NCBI GenBank assembly: GCA_035315885.1
Contig: DATFXM010000080.1
Span: forward strand, 1 to 64,000
DNA length: 64,000 nt
From: DATFXM01 sp035315885
GTDB lineage: Bacteria > Acidobacteriota > Blastocatellia > UBA7656
Direction: 5' to 3'
A program made the translations under genes and the position numbers. Below the pieces are notes generated by a model. It saw nothing but the letters and a program-made list of their open reading frames with translations. It was not told the DNA's origin and ran no database searches. Shown here piece after piece: positions 15,321 through 24,666 of the stretch (the first letter of the stretch is position 1; every line of letters begins with the position of its first letter).

Positions 15321-16499
15321 TCAGTAGAGTGCGCGTGCGACGCCCAGTAGCGCTGAAATATTATGCTGGACATAGTCGATGCGGATACGCCCATAGGCGG
15401 GCCCTTGCCGAAAACCGCCGAGGGCCATCGCCGGATTTTTCGCGCCCTGAGTGTTGGCCATAGTGTACTGTTGGGATAGCTGAAACCTGACTGAGACCCT
15501 GAGATGCGTGGCTATCATATCCGCGCGCTTGTCCCCTGTTTTCCGAGCGAGCAGGTATGCCGCCACCATTCCCTCTGCTCGCGACGCTACCATTGCCGCT
15601 CGAGTGTCGGTAAGATCCGCCTCGCTGTCTTGCTCGCCTTCTTCAAACTCTCCGATCTGGTTTGCGATCATTGCCGCCGCCAGATCGATGGCGTGACCGG
15701 AATACGCACTATTGGGCGTTATTTGATAAAGCCGCTCCAGTGCCTGGATGAACCAGGCGTCGGGCGGCAACCCGCGAGTACGTTGCGTCTTGATCAGGAA
15801 GTCCGCGCCGCGGCGCGCTGCATCGAGCAGCCCCGGTTCTTTGGTCATTCGATGCAGCGTCAACAATCCGAGCATCGCTTCTCCCGGGTAGAAGAGCGAT
15901 ACGCTTCCCGAGGGCTCGTCACCTCGCACTTTCCAGTAGCTCTCGAATCCTCCGTCGGCCCGCTGCTGTGAAACGATAAACCGCGCAAGGCGCCGCGCAA
16001 GTTCCAGATCTGCCGGCCTCGCCGCCGCCTCACTCTGCTTGCAGATCGCTATGAGCGCAAGACCCGTGGCACCCAGCTTCGCCTTGCCGTCAAAGTCCAG
16101 TACGTAGGCCGCGTTTTTCTCGAAGGGACGCACTCTTGTGACAAGGAATTTGATAGCGCTCGCTGCGGAGCCCAGGTAGCGCTGGTCACGCGTGGCGTCA
16201 TAGAGGTCCAGGAGGCAGATCGCGGAGCCAGTATGCCGGAGGATATTGTATTGGCGCTCGGAAAAAACTCCGCGGACCGGATTGTAGATGTAATGGAAAC
16301 TCCCGTCGGGCTTTTGCATCCGGACGAGATAGTCTCCACCCAATCGAGCCGCCTGCAATAACGAGGCACGACTCAACAATTGATCATCAGGCTCGCGTTG
16401 CTGGCAGGTGACTGATCTGCAGAGCAGGGTACTGGCCGCAAGACTGCAAAGAAGCAGTGTCCAGGTGGCGAGTTTCGCTGCTCGAATGATGCGCTGCAT
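15321..16499 (-). CDS. Secreted helical-repeat protein of unknown function (six-hairpin-like)
   Basis: A 392-residue exported protein with an N-terminal hydrophobic segment (about 10-28, ending in STLLC). The body has repeated helical units with QKPDGSFHYIYNP and QRADGGFESYWK segments, which resemble the repeats of alpha/alpha-toroid proteins (terpene cyclase, glucuronyl epimerase or AGE-type folds). I see no catalytic signature. The start at 16499 is preferred over an upstream ATG at 16631, because the longer version would overlap the subtilase gene by 86 bases and add a low-complexity Arg/Ser stretch ahead of the signal peptide. It is the last gene of the minus-strand sigma/CHAT/subtilase block, 46 bases after the subtilase stop. 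Confidence 0.6.
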   Translation of the reverse strand: MQRIIRAAKLATWTLLLCSLAASTLLCRSVTCQQREPDDQLLSRASLLQAARLGGDYLVRMQKPDGSFHYIYNPVRGVFSERQYNILRHTGSAICLLDLYDATRDQRYLGSAASAIKFLVTRVRPFEKNAAYVLDFDGKAKLGATGLALIAICKQSEAAARPADLELARRLARFIVSQQRADGGFESYWKVRGDEPSGSVSLFYPGEAMLGLLTLHRMTKEPGLLDAARRGADFLIKTQRTRGLPPDAWFIQALERLYQITPNSAYSGHAIDLAAAMIANQIGEFEEGEQDSEADLTDTRAAMVASRAEGMVAAYLLARKTGDKRADMIATHLRVSVRFQLSQQYTMANTQGAKNPAMALGGFRQGPAYGRIRIDYVQHNISALLGVARALY

Positions 16500-16545
16500 A
16501 CTGTGCGGCAAAAGTATAGCACTCGCCGCGCGGCGCGGGTCCCCG

Positions 16546-19110
16546 TCAAGAGTCCGACTTCGTCTCGATCTTTGAAGCGGTGACCGAGCCGTCGGACTGC
16601 GTTGTGCCTTCGACTTCGACGGTTGCGCCAACCATCACGTTTCCATGTTCCTGCTTGATTTCCGTCGACGAGTTTACGTGAACGGTCTTGCCCGACACCA
16701 CCCAGTCTCCGATGAATCCACTCGGTGGAAGCATCTCGACCGTGCCGGTGAAGCGAGTGCTTTCACCGCCACCGCTGCCGCCACCACCACCACCTCCGGT
16801 GCCGCCACCACCTCCGCTCCCGGAGTCCTCGACCTCAATTCGGGTAGCATTCACGGAGCCGTCCGGTTGCGCGGCACCTCTTACTTCGACGGTGGCCCCC
16901 ACCACGAATGGACCCTTGTCCTGTCGCAGTTCGGTGGACTGTGACACGTGAACGACGGTAGAGCCGACTACCCAATCTCCGATCAATGAGCCGGCGGGCA
17001 GACTTTGGATCGCGGCGGTAAACCGAGATTCGCCGTCGTCGTCGCCCCCACCTCCGATGTCGCCTGACCCGGCCTGAAACGTTCCCTGAAGGGCGACTCC
17101 CGACGTCGGGTCCCGAACTTCTATTCGGCTGATCTTTGAAGCGGGCAGAAGGGCGGCCGGCAAAACTTGCCCGCTCGAGCCGTCGCTTGTATATCGCGCT
17201 TTGAAATATCCGGACACAGGGATCACAGGCCCGACTGCGACGCCGTCGGCGAACACCACGAAGGACTGGCCGGAGGGTAAGCCGCTGCCTTCGACTTCCA
17301 GTATGGACCGCTGACTTTCAATTTCGACTTTGGCGCGGCCGTAGGCGCCCGGAGTCAACGGGGTGGGTGTCAAGCGTGCTTCTTTTTCAAAGGACTGCCC
17401 GCTCGGTCCTCCGCCGGTTCCTCCGCTGATCGGCCTGAAGTCTCCGGTAAGCAGTACGATGTTCTCGTCGTCCAGGACCTCGACGTGCACTATGCGAGTG
17501 ACCGGGTTCATCGACGGAGGCAAAGGAAGATGTTCGCTGTCGGGTTGGGAAGAGAACTGGATGTTGAAACTGCCGAAGTAGTTTGCGATTGATGCCTGTG
17601 TAATGGTGTCGTCGGCTACTACCACTCCGTCTACGATGACGCTGTAGTGCTCTCGTGGACCTACGTTATGGGCGTCGATCTTAAAAACCTGAGTGCTGCC
17701 GGATATATCGATCTCAGCGTGGCCTTGCGCCGAATTCTGCGGGTCCATCGGGATCAGATCGATTTCGGTGTGATCCACGACTGGCGGATCAAGGCTCGTC
17801 AGTGCGTCGATTGGATTGAGTCTGCCGTGACCCAGAAGCCCCTTGAACGAAGGATTGCGATCGTCGATCCTGGTCGCGGTGTTTTCGATAATTTGTCGAA
17901 GGTCTACGCCGCGTGAGCTTTTTTCCAGAATGAGCGCTGCCTCAGCAACCGCCAGCGGAGCGGCAAACGAAGTCCCGCTCCATTGCGCGTATTGCGGATT
18001 GCCTCCGCTCTGAGGATACAGGCTGAACAGGCGTACGCCCGGTGCTGAGATCGAAACTGAAGATCCAAAGTTCGAGAAGTCGGCTTTGTGGTCGAGGGCG
18101 TCCACCGCAGCGACTCCCATCACATCTGAGTTCCAGTTCGCGGGAAACTGAGGATCCAGATCGGTATTCAAATTGTCGTTGCCTACGGCAGCAATCAGCA
18201 TCGATCCACGTTCCGCCGCATAGCGAACCGCGTCGTGCATCAGCGTCGAGTCATCTGCTGATCCGAAGCTCAGATTGATAACTTGCGCTCCCCTGTCCGC
18301 GGCGTATTTGATTGCCTGCGAGACGGTGAATGCGTCGCTAACGCCTTGCGAATCGAACGCGCGGACCGGGAGTATTTTTGCGTCCGGCGCCATCAGCGCG
18401 ATGAGGCCGGCGATGAACGTGCCGTGTCCCGCAACGGTGGTAGCCGGATCACCGGGGGTATCGCTCGGATTGCTCGTACCCTTTACAAAATCCCAGCCGT
18501 CGAAATCGTCTATGAGACCATTGGCGTCGTTATCAATTCCGTCACCGGGGATCTCTTTTGGGTTGGTCCACAAGTGTCCTGCAAGGTCCGGATGAGTTAA
18601 GTCGACTCCGGTGTCTATGACCGCGATAAGAATATTTGTTCCGGTCGAACGCTGACGAACTGCGTCCATCTCGGCAAACAACAGTTGAGATGAATACTGA
18701 AGGCGTGTTTGTCCGAGAACGGCGTGACCGTCGGGAAAGCCTACCGTGGAGCGGCCAAAGAGACTGATGGGACTCATAACCACCGGATTCAGCGCGGCGG
18801 ATAACACATTGGGGTCTTTGGCGAGTCTCTTTCGGAATTTCTTCTCCTTTCTCTGATTGGGGGTTTGAAGCCGATAGAGGTAAGTCCCATAGAGCCATTC
18901 GATAGTTGTCGTCCCGAAGCGCGCGTTGATATCGGCGATTTTTGCTCCGGCTTTTAACTCTACGATGACCTCACCCTTTCGGTACGTCGGCTCCCCCGGC
19001 GTCTGAGCGCGAGCCTCCTTGCCTGAAAGACCAGACAAGAGCGCGCACAGCAGCAAGACCACAGAAGTTCCCAAAGATCCCGCTCTCGGTTTTCGCCTTT
19101 CGTTTTTCAT
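16546..19110 (-). CDS. Secreted subtilisin-like (S8) serine protease with two DUF5666-like repeats
   Basis: This 854-residue exported protease has a signal peptide (about 1-35), an inhibitor-like propeptide (about 42-110, containing KGEVIVELKAG) and an S8 catalytic domain at about 155-445. The triad is intact: D166 in IAVIDTGVD, H229 in GHGTFIAGL and S381 in SGTSFAAP, with oxyanion N311. After two less clear beta domains, the last 160 residues hold two near-identical DUF5666-like repeats (GDWVVGSTVVHV... and GDWVVSGKTVHV...) joined by long poly-Gly/Ser linkers. These may be surface-binding modules. It lies 108 bases downstream of the CHAT gene on the same strand. The gap is large enough for its own promoter. 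Confidence 0.93.
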   Translation of the reverse strand: MKNERRKPRAGSLGTSVVLLLCALLSGLSGKEARAQTPGEPTYRKGEVIVELKAGAKIADINARFGTTTIEWLYGTYLYRLQTPNQRKEKKFRKRLAKDPNVLSAALNPVVMSPISLFGRSTVGFPDGHAVLGQTRLQYSSQLLFAEMDAVRQRSTGTNILIAVIDTGVDLTHPDLAGHLWTNPKEIPGDGIDNDANGLIDDFDGWDFVKGTSNPSDTPGDPATTVAGHGTFIAGLIALMAPDAKILPVRAFDSQGVSDAFTVSQAIKYAADRGAQVINLSFGSADDSTLMHDAVRYAAERGSMLIAAVGNDNLNTDLDPQFPANWNSDVMGVAAVDALDHKADFSNFGSSVSISAPGVRLFSLYPQSGGNPQYAQWSGTSFAAPLAVAEAALILEKSSRGVDLRQIIENTATRIDDRNPSFKGLLGHGRLNPIDALTSLDPPVVDHTEIDLIPMDPQNSAQGHAEIDISGSTQVFKIDAHNVGPREHYSVIVDGVVVADDTITQASIANYFGSFNIQFSSQPDSEHLPLPPSMNPVTRIVHVEVLDDENIVLLTGDFRPISGGTGGGPSGQSFEKEARLTPTPLTPGAYGRAKVEIESQRSILEVEGSGLPSGQSFVVFADGVAVGPVIPVSGYFKARYTSDGSSGQVLPAALLPASKISRIEVRDPTSGVALQGTFQAGSGDIGGGGDDDGESRFTAAIQSLPAGSLIGDWVVGSTVVHVSQSTELRQDKGPFVVGATVEVRGAAQPDGSVNATRIEVEDSGSGGGGGTGGGGGGGSGGGESTRFTGTVEMLPPSGFIGDWVVSGKTVHVNSSTEIKQEHGNVMVGATVEVEGTTQSDGSVTASKIETKSDS

Positions 19111-19218
19111 GATCAGACCTGCCTGACGGCTGCCGAACCAATTCGGCCACTTGGGGCATTGATCGCAGCCGGAGTAAACATTCCTGAGCGTCCTCGCTTC
19201 AGCGTCCTCACACGGACT

Positions 19219-22104
19219 TCAGTTTGGACTACCCATAAGAACAAACGGCGCCCAGTAGTACGGGTGGCCGTAGGCGTCCTTGATTGCGAGCTGCGCCTTT
19301 CTTAACGCAGTCCTCTTGCTATCGCCCGCGTGGATTCTGGAGTACATCTCACGCATGAACTCGGCGGTCGAGCGGTCGCTAACCGCCCAGAGGCTCGCGA
19401 CAAGACTCGGCGCCCCCGCGTATAAAAAGCCGCGCATCAACCCGTGAAGCTCGTCGCCCGGAAACACCATGTTGACGCCCGTATGACACGCTGAGAGCGT
19501 TACCATCTCGGCGTTGAGCTTGAGGTCGAGCAAGCTGTAAAAATTCAAGCGAGAGTCAGCAAGCTTCAAAAAAGAGAACATCGGGTTGTCTCGCCTGAAG
19601 TACCCGTGCGACGCGAGGTGCAGGAATCGAGCTCTGGGTGCCAGCTTCATTAGATTTGACAGCGTCGCTTCGTTCCCGGTCAGCGCAATCGCATCCGGAA
19701 AGAGGTCAGCAAGCTGCGAAATCTCGTTCTCAATGTGAGGTGTTGTCCGCTCGGCGATGCCCAGGGCTACGAACTTGTCCCCGCGATTTTGCACGGGCCT
19801 CCTTCGGCACAGGTTTAACACCGCTGCGCTGGGCGCTCGCGAGATCTCGAACATGTCGATCAGAGGTCCAGCGCCATTGGCGAGCGCGTGGAACGGCACA
19901 TAGTGCAATGACGCGTGCGGAATCACTACAAGACGATCGGTTTTTATTCTCTTCGCGAGCGGCTCAAAGACCAGCTTGTAGAGCTGAGAGAGGTGCTCTC
20001 CCGCCGAGCGCCTGAGCTGACCGAAGTACGCTTCTACATACCCGGCGCCATAGTTGAACTTCTCGAATTGAAATCGCAAGCCAATCATCGCCCTGTCGAC
20101 GGCGCTCCTCGACGCGATGTTTCGAACGACCTCGATATCGCCTTCAGACGCAACAAAAGCGGACATCTGATCGCCCGTCGTGAAATACTCGATTGCCGTC
20201 TCGCCCGGCTCAAGCGCTTCGAGCAGCTCGCGCGTACCCGCGGTGTTCAGCCTTCGAGCGTCGCCTTCGAGGTCGTCCTGATCTTCAGCCAAGCGGAACA
20301 GTCTCGCGATCTGGTTTTCGCAGCGAACAACCGCCCGATGGTAGCGTTCGGCGACATCAGCGCTGCGCTGCTCGCCCTTGTCGTCCTCAATGCCTGCCTG
20401 CGAGGTGTACCAGTTCAAATCTTCGACCAACTTCTGGAGGCGCGCACGTGTCTCGGCCGAACGGTCGCGATCGCCCCTTGAGGGTGATTGGCGAATGTAC
20501 CGGGCCAACAGCTCCGCAAGCGCTCGCGATTTGGACGACTCAACCAGACGGAACGCTTCTTCGGTCATCTTCGCCCCGCCTTGATCCAGACAGGCCGAGA
20601 TCGCGTCTTCGTAGACCGGTATCTTGTCTCGCAGGAATGTAGCCTTGAACTGATCGGCTGAGATGCCGACACGCATCCGATCGATTACCCGCACCGCCTT
20701 GCGAAATCCCGCCAATGCGCTTCGGGCCTGGCCGCGGCTTTTGGCAATCCTGCCGAGCAGATGATGACACTGATATTCGACCGTTGGAGCATAGCGGCCG
20801 GCGATCAGCCGCAACGCCGAATTCACGCGAAGCGAGGCGCCTTTGTGGTCTCCTCGCGCGTGTCGCGCTCGTGCCTGAACAAGGTGAAGGTGCGCGGAGC
20901 GCAAAACCAACCCGTGCCTGGAAAAAACGCGATGTGCTGCTCCGGCGAGTTTGATTGCTTCGGGCAGTCGTCCTTCTCGCAACGCGAGTTCGGCGGCGTA
21001 TGAGTCGACTACCGCGACCAGCGTCTTGTTGCCGGCGCGTCTGAATGCCCTTCGCGCTCGCGCAAGATCGCCGCGTGCCTTTTCGTAGGTTTCGAGTCCC
21101 ATCGCCGACAGCGCCTGAACTACTGCGGCTTGAGCCGATTCGTAGGGCATTCCAAGATCCGCGAACGCGGCGTGCGCGGCGGAGGCACTCTCCGCCGCCT
21201 CGTCAAACGAGTTCAACGCGAGCAAAATCTCGGCAATCTCCTGATTGCACCACGCGACTTGCAAGTGGCCGCCAAGCAACTGGAGCTCCTCTCGAACTTG
21301 GTGGTAGGCGGCAAGTGCCGAGTTATAACTTCCGCGGAGGAACTGAAGGTAGGCGATGTGAAAGCGTGCCTGGGCTGCCAGCAGCTTCAGCCCGGCAGAC
21401 CGCCAGGCGCGCGCGGCGCTCTCCAGAAGCACCAGCGCCTCGGTCGGTCTGTCAGTATCGGTAAGAATGTTGGAACGGCTGAAGTCCACAAACGCCCGGG
21501 TTGACCGGTCGCCGCTGCGCGACAACAGGGCTCTGGCGCGCTCGTAGTGGGTGAGCGCTTTTTGATAACGATCCAGCCGATAGTAGATGGTGCCGACGTT
21601 TGTCTCGAGTTGGGCGAGTCGAACCGTGTTCTCCCGGCCGAGCAGCCTTCGCGCGGACTGCGCCGTCTCCAAAGCTCGTTCGTAACGACCCATCTGGGTC
21701 AATGCGTAGACCTGGTGGATTCGTATCCACGCGGCTTCGGCATGGAGGCTTGCGCGCGCGATTATCGTGGCTGCCCGATCGTACAGCCGGTTAGCGTCTC
21801 CGAAGCGCCCGGAGTTGTGAAGGACCCGGCCTCGCGCGGCGGCCGCGAAGGCGCGCGACACTCTGTCGCCGGACAACTCGGCGATCTCTTCGATGCGGTG
21901 CGCCAGACGATGAGCTGCGGTCAAATCGCAGCCTACCAGCCGATCCACTTCGGACTTCAGCGACGCGATAGCGCGCCAATCCAGAGACTGGTTCGCCTGA
22001 AAGAACGCCTCGGCATTCTCCGCATCCATCAATTTGTCTGCAAGCTTCCGGCTCACGATAGATAATTCGGGCTGCTGGGCCTGTTTGAGAGACCCCGACT
22101 GCAT
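19219..22104 (-). CDS. TPR-CHAT protein: caspase-like putative cysteine protease with tetratricopeptide repeats
   Basis: A 961-residue cytoplasmic protein with no signal peptide. About 500 N-terminal residues consist of tetratricopeptide repeats (for example ALTHYERARALLSR and ARFHIAYLQFLRGSYNSAL). A linker follows, and then a C-terminal CHAT domain (about 660-961). The caspase-like dyad is present: H833 in HLASHGYF and C873 in TLSACHTG, so it is predicted to be an active peptidase. The gene lies 16 bases after a zinc-finger anti-sigma-like gene and one gene after an ECF sigma factor, which suggests a single operon. In type III-E CRISPR systems a TPR-CHAT protease cuts a partner protein to free a sigma factor. 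Here the CRISPR genes are absent. A comparable role is inference. Confidence 0.9.
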   Translation of the reverse strand: MQSGSLKQAQQPELSIVSRKLADKLMDAENAEAFFQANQSLDWRAIASLKSEVDRLVGCDLTAAHRLAHRIEEIAELSGDRVSRAFAAAARGRVLHNSGRFGDANRLYDRAATIIARASLHAEAAWIRIHQVYALTQMGRYERALETAQSARRLLGRENTVRLAQLETNVGTIYYRLDRYQKALTHYERARALLSRSGDRSTRAFVDFSRSNILTDTDRPTEALVLLESAARAWRSAGLKLLAAQARFHIAYLQFLRGSYNSALAAYHQVREELQLLGGHLQVAWCNQEIAEILLALNSFDEAAESASAAHAAFADLGMPYESAQAAVVQALSAMGLETYEKARGDLARARRAFRRAGNKTLVAVVDSYAAELALREGRLPEAIKLAGAAHRVFSRHGLVLRSAHLHLVQARARHARGDHKGASLRVNSALRLIAGRYAPTVEYQCHHLLGRIAKSRGQARSALAGFRKAVRVIDRMRVGISADQFKATFLRDKIPVYEDAISACLDQGGAKMTEEAFRLVESSKSRALAELLARYIRQSPSRGDRDRSAETRARLQKLVEDLNWYTSQAGIEDDKGEQRSADVAERYHRAVVRCENQIARLFRLAEDQDDLEGDARRLNTAGTRELLEALEPGETAIEYFTTGDQMSAFVASEGDIEVVRNIASRSAVDRAMIGLRFQFEKFNYGAGYVEAYFGQLRRSAGEHLSQLYKLVFEPLAKRIKTDRLVVIPHASLHYVPFHALANGAGPLIDMFEISRAPSAAVLNLCRRRPVQNRGDKFVALGIAERTTPHIENEISQLADLFPDAIALTGNEATLSNLMKLAPRARFLHLASHGYFRRDNPMFSFLKLADSRLNFYSLLDLKLNAEMVTLSACHTGVNMVFPGDELHGLMRGFLYAGAPSLVASLWAVSDRSTAEFMREMYSRIHAGDSKRTALRKAQLAIKDAYGHPYYWAPFVLMGSPN

Positions 22105-22120
22105 AAGCGTTTTACTTCAG

Positions 22121-22741
22121 TCAGGGAAGTGCGACAGGCAAGTCTGGAATTGTGATGGATCCCTCGGGCAATTGGATCATCAGGTCAAAGGTTCCGGCGC
22201 TGATCCCATCCAGGATGAACTCGCCCATTTCGTTTGTCATAGCCCGACGAGTTGACTTACCTGAATCGTGCAGTTCGACGCTCAAGTTTGCCACCGAATC
22301 GAACGCGACTTCACCTTCGCGAAGAACCTGTCCGATCAGATCGACCCGAGACCTTTCGGATGGGACAACCTGAAGGTCAACGCTGAAGTCGCCGGCCCGG
22401 TAAAGCAACTGGCGCGTCGAGGTTTCGGTGGAGCGAACTCCTGCAGGGATAGGACGCGCGAGACTATCAAAAACAAGCGTGGCGACTGCTTGTCGAATGC
22501 GTCTGGCGAGCGTCCTGGATTTTGCGTTTTCGAAAATTCTGATTGCTCGCTTCAGAACCCAGGGTGGAGGTGCTTGGGTGTCGTCTTCGAATGCCGTGCG
22601 CTTAACGTTCTCGTACCAGTCTTTTTCGGCGTGGCATTGAGAACAACCAGTGGCCAGGTGTTCGGATACACGCTCGGCTTCCGATTGGACAAGCCGCCCG
22701 TCAACCAAATCAATGAGTTTTTCAAAACCGGGGCACTTCAT
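22121..22741 (-). CDS. Zinc-finger anti-sigma-like protein with C-terminal carboxypeptidase-regulatory-like domain
   Basis: This 206-residue soluble protein begins with a possible zf-HC2-type zinc finger (C3, H28, C33, C36 in HLATGCSQCH), the usual sigma-binding module of ECF anti-sigma factors. A middle stretch (about 40-115) is basic and helical, with no convincing membrane helix. The last 75 residues (LIGQVLREGEVAFDSV to the end) resemble a carboxypeptidase-regulatory/SdrD-B-like beta domain. It sits between the ECF sigma factor (71 bases upstream) and the TPR-CHAT gene (16 bases downstream). Sequestration of the sigma factor and cleavage by the CHAT protease are hypotheses from gene order. 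The anti-sigma label is uncertain. Confidence 0.65.
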   Translation of the reverse strand: MKCPGFEKLIDLVDGRLVQSEAERVSEHLATGCSQCHAEKDWYENVKRTAFEDDTQAPPPWVLKRAIRIFENAKSRTLARRIRQAVATLVFDSLARPIPAGVRSTETSTRQLLYRAGDFSVDLQVVPSERSRVDLIGQVLREGEVAFDSVANLSVELHDSGKSTRRAMTNEMGEFILDGISAGTFDLMIQLPEGSITIPDLPVALP

Positions 22742-22812
22742 ATCATTACTCCCGCGCTATCGATTACACATTGAACAGAGAGGCGGCGGAGCAAAAAAAT
22801 ACCATCGGGGCG

Positions 22813-23415
22813 CTATAACTTTCCTTCCAGCAGCTTCTTAAGCTTTTCAAGGCACCTGGCTCTGGTTGGACCCACGGAGGGCACCGGCATACCCATGCGT
22901 CGGGCTATTTCGGCGTAGTTCAATTCGTCCTTTTGATAAAACAGCATCGTCAACAGCTCGCGGCAACGCTCGGGAAGGGACTCGACTGCCTGCCTCACTA
23001 TCTGCTGCCGTTCAAGAACCTCGCGCTCTGCGTCGGCGAGCGGGGCCGCCGCAGGGATGTCTTTGAAGGGCGATTCATCGTCGGTTCCGAAAGACGAACC
23101 CAGACGGCGATTACGGCCTGAGATGCGCCAGCACTCTCGGGTGGTGGTGGTGGTCAGCCAGGCGCTCAGTTTTTGGTACTCGCGAAGGGAGGACAGCTTT
23201 TCAAAGAGTTTGAGACAAACTGACTGGAAGATGTCGGCGGCGTCGTCAGATGACAGGCGGGCCTTCAGCGGGATGGAGTAGATCAAGCGTTGGTAGCGTT
23301 TGATCAAAGTCTCCCACGCCGACGAGTCGCCCGCGAGGCAGGCAGACACGAGGACCGGGTCGTCCAATTGTGTGAGATCCTCGGACGCTTCCGTGAGGAC
23401 AGCTCTCTTCATCAC
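22813..23415 (-). CDS. ECF-type RNA polymerase sigma factor (CHAT-linked)
   Basis: A 200-residue sigma-70-family factor of the ECF type. Region 2 spans about residues 30-95 (LIKRYQRLIYSIPL, DAADIFQSVCLKLFEKL, LSAWLTTTTTRECWR). Region 4 spans about 138-195, with the helix-turn-helix NYAEIARRMGMPVPSVGPTRARCLEKLKKLL. A weakly conserved linker lies between. It is the first gene of the sigma/zinc-finger/TPR-CHAT block. Such factors direct RNA polymerase to a small regulon and are normally held by an anti-sigma factor, for which the adjacent zinc-finger protein is the candidate. The target promoter motif cannot be read from one locus. Confidence 0.9.
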   Translation of the reverse strand: MMKRAVLTEASEDLTQLDDPVLVSACLAGDSSAWETLIKRYQRLIYSIPLKARLSSDDAADIFQSVCLKLFEKLSSLREYQKLSAWLTTTTTRECWRISGRNRRLGSSFGTDDESPFKDIPAAAPLADAEREVLERQQIVRQAVESLPERCRELLTMLFYQKDELNYAEIARRMGMPVPSVGPTRARCLEKLKKLLEGKL

Positions 23416-23503
23416 GTTATTACGTTCTGACCTCGTTTATTTGGCTGAGGACGGTACGCCTGGAAATTTGGGATAGCAGATCATACCAGAGCCCGGCAGG
23501 AGA

Positions 23504-23711
23504 GGGAAGTTCTGAGCCCTGAGTTCTGAGTTCTGAGTGGCAACCCCGAAGGGGTTGGAGAAGGCGAACAACTCCGGTTGAGTTTTTGTGGCCTTCTGCA
23601 ACCCCTTCGGGGTTGATGCGATTTGTTGGCGGCTACCCAGGGTAGCCGCAGACCGCAACCCTGGGCTCCGTTCTTCAACCCCTTCCGGGTTGATACTCAG
23701 AACTCAGTCTT
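23504..23711. repeat. Composite palindromic element (REP-like) framed by heptads, copy A
   Basis: Three CAACCCCTTCGGGGTTG-type units (near 23539, 23599 and 23675) surround a core with inverted arms CCCAGGGTAGCCGC and GCAACCCTGGG (about 23636-23664). GAGTTCT heptads flank it on the left (23512-23536), and ACTCAGAACTCAG lies on the right (23695-23707), where it includes the TGA stop of the second sigma factor gene. A shorter copy lies at 43610-43725. The element fills the gap between the two sigma genes. It also generates spurious reading frames. Confidence 0.8.
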
Positions 23712-24272
23712 CGCACGTTGCTGAAGCAAACGCCTGAGCTTGAGCCGAGCCTTGTGCAGTTGTGACTTGGAAGTGCCCGCACTGCAACCCAGTATCTTTG
23801 CGATCTCTTCGTGCTCGTAGCCCTCTACGTCGTGCAGCACAAACACCGCTCGATACCCCGGTGGCAACTGCGAAATCGCAATCTCAAGTCCGATCCGGTC
23901 CACTATCGGCATCGCTTCCGGATTGACCGTGTCCGGGTCAATCGAATCCGGCATCTCGCCATCTTCCGTCGTCAACTCAGATCGCACCGATCGCTTTCTG
24001 AAGTGCATCAATACCTGATTCACCGTCAAACGGTGCAGCCACGTCGTAAACGCCGACTCGCCGCGGAAAGATCCCAGCTTCCGATGAAGTTGAATGAATA
24101 CTTCCTGCGTCAGGTCCTCGGCTTCTGCAACACTGCCCGTCATTCTTAAGCAGATTGAATAGACTCTTCTGTAATGGGTTCGGTATAGGGCTTCAAAGCC
24201 GCTCATATTATCCCCGGAAAGAGCGGCCGCCACGCTGGCGTCTGATTGAATCGTTAAAAGGTTCGTCGCCAT
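23697..24272 (-). CDS. ECF-type RNA polymerase sigma factor (second)
   Basis: This 191-residue sigma-70-family factor has region 2 at about 25-95 (LYRTHYRRVYSICLRMTG, EDLTQEVFIQLHRKLGSFRG, FTTWLHRLTVNQVLMHFRKR) and region 4 at about 130-185 (LPPGYRAVFVLHDVEGYEHEEIAKILGCSAGTSKSQLHKARLKLR). It resembles the RpoE/SigW group. No anti-sigma gene is directly attached. The neighbouring CHAT-linked sigma factor is separated by a 281-bp repeat-filled gap, so the two are probably separate transcription units. GGGAGGA lies about 11 bases before the ATG. The stop codon lies inside a heptad repeat. Confidence 0.93.
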   Translation of the reverse strand: MATNLLTIQSDASVAAALSGDNMSGFEALYRTHYRRVYSICLRMTGSVAEAEDLTQEVFIQLHRKLGSFRGESAFTTWLHRLTVNQVLMHFRKRSVRSELTTEDGEMPDSIDPDTVNPEAMPIVDRIGLEIAISQLPPGYRAVFVLHDVEGYEHEEIAKILGCSAGTSKSQLHKARLKLRRLLQQRAKTEF

Positions 24273-24666
24273 TTTCTAACGTCCTCCCTGTTTCACTTGC
24301 GGGGGTTCTTCCGCGCTCGTGACTACACCTGTAAGGGCTAGCGACGTGCCAAGGTCGACGCTTCTCGGATCAATCTCGTTAAGTTAATAAATAATTAAGC
24401 TTGAGCGTAATGCTGGCCCCATGGGACGTGAGCCTCACGAAGACAAATTAGTCCTTTTTGCGAACAGCATCACACGATATGGGGTGATGAACAGGCGCTT
24501 TAGAACCGCCAAGCCACCAGACTCGCAAACTCCGCGGGTGCTTCCGTTTCACCAGTGAGGTCGCTCCTGATCACTGCCGATAACTGCCAACAGCGCTCCT
24601 GCTCGCCGTGTCGTGTTGACGCTTGAGCAACGCGCCCCTGATAATATCGCGACCTCATTCATTCAG
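24273..24666. other. 394-bp divergent intergenic region between sigma factor and pyrK
   Basis: No gene or RNA is recognised. An AT-rich patch (about 24382-24400, GTTAATAAATAATTAAGC) probably belongs to the sigma-gene promoter. A pyrK promoter is visible at the right end. Confidence 0.5.
24616..24645 (+). promoter_or_regulatory. Sigma-70 promoter for pyrK-pyrD
   Basis: TTGACG (24616-24621) and GATAAT (24640-24645) are separated by 18 bases. Transcription would start near 24652, only about 15 bases before the chosen pyrK ATG at 24667. The transcript would be almost leaderless, and the upstream ATG-less extension to 24613 is unlikely to be translated. Confidence 0.5.

Noticed and set aside
16500..16631. 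Upstream extension of the secreted helical-repeat protein to an ATG at 16631
   Set aside because: It would overlap the subtilase gene by 86 bases and place a Ser/Arg-rich stretch before the signal peptide.
23504..23711. Short open frames in the composite repeat (61-73 codons)
   Set aside because: They consist of palindromic repeat units in alternative frames and match the pattern of artefactual proteins from such elements.
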